NCBI GenBank assembly: GCA_963920705.1
Contig: OY987229.1
Span: forward strand, 22,851,728-22,915,727
Direction of reading: 5' to 3'
Source: Odiellus spinosus
Taxonomy: Eukaryota > Arthropoda > Arachnida > Opiliones > Phalangiidae
Length of the DNA stretch: 64,000 nt
Shown: piece by piece, positions 59,187 to 64,000 of the stretch
Position numbering within the stretch: the first letter of the stretch is position 1
Layout: each line of letters opens with the position of its first letter
Position numbers and translations under genes: made by a program
Notes under the pieces: model-generated
Told to the model about the DNA's origin: nothing
Database searches by the model: none
Seen by the model: the letters and a program-made list of their open reading frames with translations, nothing else

Positions 59187-60014
59187 ATGTGTCTCCTTTT
59201 TTTCTATTTGAATCCACACGCGAGCGAAAACGAGTACCGTTTAATATTAATCAATAACCGAGATGAATTTTATTCGCGTCCAACGCTGCCCGCCGCGTTT
59301 TGGGTCCAACCAGGCCAAAGTCCCATCGGTGGAAGAGATCGCTCCGAAGGTGGCACTTGGCTAGCAGTCCATCCCAACGGTCGTTTATCTTGCGTACTAA
59401 ATATACTCCAACCTAAGTCGCGAGTTGATAAGAGTCGCAAATCGCGGGGATACTTAGTTACGAACTTTGTAAAGAGTCAGTCGGATCCGATAGAATATCT
59501 GACGGGAATTAACGGAGAAGAATACAATGGCTTCCTGCTGGTCGCTATTGATTTAAAAAAGGCATCAGGAGGATTCTACACAAACGCGTCCGACGATTCC
59601 CCCAGGGAGATATCAAAAGGAATCAACGTTTTTGGAAACAGTGCCCCGGTTAGGCTCTGGCCAAAAGCAGCCGCTGGAAAAAAGTTATTCGAAAACGTTC
59701 TCAAAGACAAAACTGAGACTAAAAAAAGAAACGAGTTAGTGGCGGAACTGGAAGCCCTTTTGAAAGATCGCCAGTATTACCCTGTGGACGAGCAAATGTT
59801 AAATCAAGGGGATGGCATGAAACTGGATTACATTGAGAAATTGAGCAGCGTTTACGTAGAAATAAAAGAATTTAATTACGGTACTAGAAGTCACACGATA
59901 ATTTTAGTTGATGGAGCTGGAAACGCGGAATACATTGAACATAGCTTGGTTGAACCCATTAATATTCATGATAAACCCAAATGGATGAAAGTTTGTGAAA
60001 AATTTAAAATTTAA
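59187..60014 (+). CDS. TANGO2: TANGO2 (transport and Golgi organization 2) homolog
   Basis: Uninterrupted frame of 275 aa from ATG (MCLLFFYLNPHAS), matching the usual TANGO2 length of about 276 and its MCIIFF-like start. The frame is open further upstream, but without an ATG and without homology, so this start is preferred. Family marks: the N-terminal cysteine after Met, NNRDEFYSRP (the NRDE motif that names the fold), GGTWLAVHPNGRLSCVLN, SRGYLVTNF, and near the C-terminus RSHTIILVDGAGNAEYIEH. TANGO2 is a cytosolic/mitochondrial protein linked to Golgi organisation and lipid or haem handling; its biochemical activity is debated. The coding region lacks introns, unlike nearly all neighbours and vertebrate TANGO2. 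AATAAA lies about 120 bp past the stop. Confidence 0.95.
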   Translation: MCLLFFYLNPHASENEYRLILINNRDEFYSRPTLPAAFWVQPGQSPIGGRDRSEGGTWLAVHPNGRLSCVLNILQPKSRVDKSRKSRGYLVTNFVKSQSDPIEYLTGINGEEYNGFLLVAIDLKKASGGFYTNASDDSPREISKGINVFGNSAPVRLWPKAAAGKKLFENVLKDKTETKKRNELVAELEALLKDRQYYPVDEQMLNQGDGMKLDYIEKLSSVYVEIKEFNYGTRSHTIILVDGAGNAEYIEHSLVEPINIHDKPKWMKVCEKFKI

Positions 60015-60327
60015 AGAAATTTATTTAAAATCCAAATCACTGAAACTAATATATATATCACAGTTAATATATTTTTGGGCAATTTCTTATCACTATAGCT
60101 TGTTTTAATTTAGTTTGTACTTAATATATTTTAAATAAATGCTAAAAATTACTCTGGTTTCATTTATTTTATCTTTATTATAAAAGGGCAAGTCTTTCAA
60201 AATTTTAGCTTTTGGGTATTATTTAGTCTTCTACATTGACGATTCAAATTACATAAAATTTGGCGAACCGGAATTTTATACACCATTATTTTATTTATGG
60301 GGTAATTAAGGATTGATTCTATTCAAT

Positions 60328-60762
60328 TAAAAGGGACTATAAGTGTTTATAAAGCCTTTTTAAAGGGACTATCTGCGTTTTTTAAAGCCCCTTTAAAGTC
60401 TCCTTTTCTGGCTTAACAGACGACGTTGACCATAAACAATTGTACAGTCAAAGCTAGGATATATGCATAAGGGAAGAGCATTTTAAAGGAGCAAATATTA
60501 GAGTTGATAGAGCCTTTAAAGGGACTATATGTGATTTTTAAATCCACTTTTAAGTCGCCGTCTTTTCTAGCTTAGCAGACGACGTTGACCATAAAAAATT
60601 GTACAGTCAAAGCTAGGATATATACATGTGGGAAGAGCATTTTAAAGGGGCAAATTTCAGAGCAGATAGGGCCTTTAAGACACCTTTTCTTGTTAATACG
60701 TGTGCGTACGGGAAGGTAATATTCAAGGGCCTAATTCACGAGCAGATAGGGCCTTTAAAGGT
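60328..60762 (+). repeat. Tandem array of family-A MITE-like elements
   Basis: A partial start (60328-60357), two full units (about 60356-60520 and 60513-60681) and a partial unit to about 60762 stand head to tail, adjacent units sharing the terminal CCTTTAAAGGGACTAT. Both full units carry TAGCAGACGACGTTGACCAT (or one mismatch), TTGTACAGTCAAAGCTAGG and the end GCAGATAGGGCCTTTAA (diverged in unit 1). These are the best-preserved copies in the window. Confidence 0.85.
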
Positions 60763-61000
60763 GATAGCGTAACTATACCAGAAACTAGCCTTGCTAAGGT
60801 TAAGAATTAATACGGAAAAACTTTTTAATATGGAAAGTTTTACCATTTCCAAGGTAGATTTCTACCAAAATGGTATAGTAAAATTAGTTTATCTTTCAGA
60901 CTAATCTTATTTAAATGGAGCCTGAATACTTCTTGCTAAATATAACTGGTCAAATTGAAAACGGTGATGTAAGATTCTTAATTACGAATATGTAAAATAG

Positions 61001-61043
61001 CATAAGTTTATAACTAATCTAGAAGATAAGTTATAAACTTATG
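61001..61043. repeat. 43-bp hairpin, copy 2
   Basis: Same sequence as 39449-39492 with one mismatch and a one-base-shorter loop. The adjacent ATGATAAT is also shared. Confidence 0.9.
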
Positions 61044-62630
61044 ATAATAGCTGTATAAGTACGAGTAGTTGAATAGTTTTTCTAAAGTTTCCAGAGCTGG
61101 ACGATCTCTATTGTAAATATTCATTTTCATATGGAAAGGATTGGATAGTAACTTCTGTAAATATTTTTTATCGAAATTGGAGACGTCATTTTTAGTAGTT
61201 CGAACGCGCAAGTACATGTTTTTAGGAAAGGCGAGTCGAACGTCTAAAAACAAGACGGTTAGCTTCCATATCCCAATTTTTTACTTGAATCTTAATCTGG
61301 AAGTATGGTTTGCTGCTAGGGTTTGGAGGAAGGAATTTCCCAAATGTCTGCTAGGAGAGTTATCGACGACAGTTTCGTTTTCACTTGGAACTTACCCATA
61401 GATATTTCCTTCAAAAGTACCAACATCTATGGTTGTAAGTCCATCCTCCCAACGCTAAACGTTGAAACAAACTAACCAAACCTTAATTAAGGGCCTCAAC
61501 TTTCTATTTGCGTCTACGGGTTGGACTTATTTGGAAATGACATCATTCGGGGATACGGCGCGACTCACTTACCATTGGTTCCAGGAAGGTAAGACAATTC
61601 CCTTGGACCCGAAACCCCTTCCAGCCATAATTTTTTTTTCTCCTTCATCCACTGTTCTTATAGTCATCGCAAAACATTCGCCGTGGTGGTTCCATCGAGT
61701 TCTTCCCTTTTACAACGAATTTCAAGTTGGATAACTGGAAGACGGCCAGAATTCACCGATCCCAAGATGATCGCCCAAGGAGAGGGAAGAGATGGTAAGA
61801 ATCTGTTTCGTTTTAAGTTGCCCGTTAGAGATGTCCCTGATTGTGTAACGCGAATTTTTGGTAGTGGTACGAGTTTCGTCGCAAGGTTTTGTAACATCGC
61901 AATTCAACGTCATCACTAAGCATATGGATGCCATGGGTTACCGAGTGCAAGCCAGAACCTAATGGACTTACCCTTAATTTCTCGTACTTGCCTCAGAAAC
62001 GGTTCACCCTATCTCAAGAGTGGTGCTCAGGGACATTGTAGTTGGAGAAATTCACGTACTTTTTTGTATTTTGAAATAAAGACACGTTTTTTGAACACAA
62101 ATTGTACGTTATTTAAGTACGAATTAGGCTTATCGCGTGTTTATAAAAACACTTTTGGACTCAAGTCAGGTTTAGTCAACTAGTTATTGGCTTATCGTGA
62201 GAATATAATTATGATAACTTGAATCAGCAAAAATATCGGTTAGTAACAAATGGATCAGTGATAATTTTTGCTGACTCATCTACTTGAGTCAAAAAGTTGA
62301 TCTGAACAAGGCTTTATAGATAAAACTTCGTAATGAACTGTAATTTCAATCGGAAAACCGGTTTTAACCTGGAAAATCATGATCTTACGAAGCCTAAGTA
62401 CTACTAGGTCTACTTTTTATATCCACTCTTGTAAATGACAGTAATTACCTAACCATCACGTTTAACAATTCGATTCTCGTGGTAAGTATTAGTACCAGCG
62501 GGAGACCAGGGATATTTACATTGGTCCAAATCTTCCCACTCAACTCGTACGATGGACGCGTCGCGAGCGAGTCCAGTCCCCCGTGAGAAATAGATGGATA
62601 TTGGAGGCGGGTTTCTTTCCAAATCGGTTT

Positions 62631-62634
<4 letters not shown>
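61011..62634 (-). other. Unresolved coding-like segments on the minus strand
   Basis: Several stretches look like exons but I cannot join them into one gene. 62634-62449 reads VRVEWEDLDQCKYPWSPAG and ends near possible donors. About 61925-61800 reads [16 protein letters not shown]. About 61600-61560 reads [12 protein letters not shown] before a strong donor. About 61454-61396 reads RWEDGLTTIDVGTFEGN before another donor. 61240-61011 follows a TTTTTAG acceptor and reads [15 protein letters not shown]. Composition and splice-like edges suggest a real or decayed minus-strand gene, but the phases do not match simply and I recognise no family. The last piece would end inside the 61001-61043 hairpin. 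Confidence 0.3.

Positions 62635-62661
<27 letters not shown>
62633..62661. repeat. Poly(A) tract
   Basis: Run of about 28 A residues. No SINE body is recognisable next to it. A matching poly(T) run lies at about 63731-63757. Confidence 0.8.
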
Positions 62662-62665
<4 letters not shown>

Positions 62666-62741
62666 GGGGAACATCACTCTAGTCATTTCAACTTGACGTG
62701 ATTCGCAAAACGAAAGCGAATCCCGCATCCCGCAACTAAAA

Positions 62742-63729
62742 ATGGCTCCTCGTACAACCTTCGTTATCATCTGCGTCTTTCTGAGTTTCTGGAAACCGAC
62801 ACGATTGGAATCATTGGCCGGTGAGTAATGAATTAATTTAACGGTTCTTGCTGACCTTTAGCAGCTTCACTGTCGTTTAAGAAGGCGTGCGGGTACGCGC
62901 ACCTACCAACAATAGTCAAGTTTGTCATATTTGGATCGAAGCTTTTTCTCAAAGCGATAAGACGCTCTATAGTCCAAATGATTTAAATTCAAATGGTTAT
63001 TTAGTATCTAGCCAAGTTTCAATCTCGAAATCTTTGATTTTTTTTTTTTAATTTTTTGGGTCAAAATAGAACGTTAGTAAATCATTGGGGACCACAATTT
63101 TTAACTAAGGTATGCGGGCGATAACGTTAGATTAATGTTTTCCCAGTGGATTTCTTTATACTGGTCGAGGTAGAGGCGACATAGGTATTTGGATCGGGAG
63201 GAACGTATTATTTGAGAGAGCTAACAAGTTAGATATTAACATCACAGTAAGTTTGTCTCTTTCTCCCCACCTTTTACTACGTTGTTTTTATAGCAGCGGA
63301 CAGAGAAATTGAGATACTACACTTGATGAATGATCACGATTACGTGAAGCTAAGTTAAACTAAACTTATGTCATCGAGCGAATAAGGCTTATGTTTAGTT
63401 AAACCTTGTACAATTCATTTGGTCATCTGACAAGATTTGGGGACCTGTAGTTAAGTAATCGTTTAAAATCTTCCTTCGTATATAAATCATAATTTGAACT
63501 TGACTAAAAGTCACGTTATAGAGTCCCGGAATAAACCGGAATTGAAAATTCCAAGTAGGAGAAAAAATAAATTACTCATAAATTGAAAGCAATATATTAA
63601 AATTTTAAATTTTGATTCATAAAAACAAACATGTCCATCATATTAAGATCGTACGTGGGTAAAATTTATTTTTGCTAAAAGCGTGGTTCACCTCAGGGTT
63701 CAAGGAAAAATTACCCAGAGATAGGAACT

Positions 63730-63760
<31 letters not shown>

Positions 63761-64000
63761 TTTGAGGTGTAACAAGGGTGAAAGGTTTTAACGTGTAGGC
63801 GTCTCATTATAGACAACGTTTGGATTCTCGGCCTAGCTACGCAATGGTTAGCCGACATCGGCCATGACATTCCGTTGTCCTAAACCCTCTTCGCGTACTA
63901 TTTATCTTGTCAGAATACGATCAACCGACCCTCGATCCTGGCATATTTATCTTCGACGAAGATTTTCCACGAGATGACGAGAAGGAGTCGGACACTAATT
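62742..64000 (+). CDS. 5' part of a gene for a secreted acidic protein (runs off the window)
   Basis: ATG at 62742 opens a signal peptide (MAPRTTFVIICVFLSFW) ending at a GTGAGT donor after 62820. A plausible next exon begins at 63914 after TCTTGTCAG and joins in phase to give EYDQPTLDPGIFIFDEDF, continuing acidic (DDEKESDTN) to the window edge. Another coding-like stretch at 63147-63247 (GFLYTGRGRGDIGIWIG) is preceded by an acceptor and followed by GTAAGT, but its phase does not fit the first exon, so an additional exon or an alternative start would be needed. No domain is recognised. Product unknown; secretion is inferred from the leader. Confidence 0.45.

Noticed and set aside
62633-62661. 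Poly(A) run as the tail of a SINE or retrocopy
   Set aside because: No RNA polymerase III boxes, gene-like body or target duplication beside it.
1-64000. Retrovirus-like elements, LTR pairs, Polintons, LINE reverse transcriptase
   Set aside because: No reverse transcriptase, integrase, capsid or envelope motifs and no long direct terminal repeats were seen on either strand.

Overview
The window is eukaryotic nuclear DNA, AT-rich, with intron-split genes on both strands. It most likely comes from an arthropod. A DM4/DM12-domain gene (12.9-13.7 kb) and an invertebrate-type CSalpha-beta defensin (22.35 kb) point there. A CLCA gene and a full 15-repeat cation-independent mannose-6-phosphate receptor argue against Drosophila-like flies and for a lineage that kept older gene content, such as a crustacean, chelicerate, myriapod or basal hexapod. 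Species cannot be named from sequence alone. Introns are mostly 50-800 bp with GT/AG ends. Most gene models close in frame across all exons by hand.

Layout. 0-3.9 kb: non-coding, with a 21-bp minisatellite and a MITE-like element. 3.94-4.84 kb (+): THAP-domain gene. 7.88-11.82 kb (-): SHISA5-like membrane adaptor. 12.86-13.67 kb (+): secreted DM4/DM12 protein. 15.39-20.51 kb (+): CLCA metalloprotease/VWA protein, 13 exons, 1016 aa. 22.35-22.78 kb (+): defensin-like peptide. 23.82-26.13 kb (-): METTL3, divergent from TIMM17 at 26.60-27.85 kb (+). 30.41-36.88 kb (-): inositol-pentakisphosphate 2-kinase (IPPK) with two anomalies. 38.2-43.15 kb (-): three tandem C2H2 zinc-finger paralogs. 46.32-57.97 kb (-): IGF2R/CI-MPR, 27 exons, about 2402 aa. 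59.19-60.01 kb (+): TANGO2, single exon. 61.0-62.6 kb: unresolved coding-like pieces. 62.74 kb to the end (+): start of a secreted-protein gene.

The genes do not form one pathway. METTL3 and TIMM17 share a 476-bp divergent promoter region. CI-MPR, SHISA5 and TANGO2 act in or near the secretory/endomembrane system, and CLCA, the defensin and the DM4/DM12 protein are secreted, but nothing in the layout shows co-regulation.

The spacers and introns hold at least four families of short inverted-repeat elements (A-D), two copies of one 43-44-bp hairpin, a hairpin built of inverted tandem repeats, and several tandem repeats. I see no rRNA, tRNA, CRISPR array, retrovirus-like element or Polinton.

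The most interesting observations are: an arthropod CI-MPR whose predicted sugar-binding repeats are 5, 9 and 11; its tail, which keeps the vertebrate FHDDSD block but lacks the terminal di-leucine; the broken frame and non-AG acceptor in IPPK; the young zinc-finger cluster with decaying end fingers; and the inverted-repeat families.
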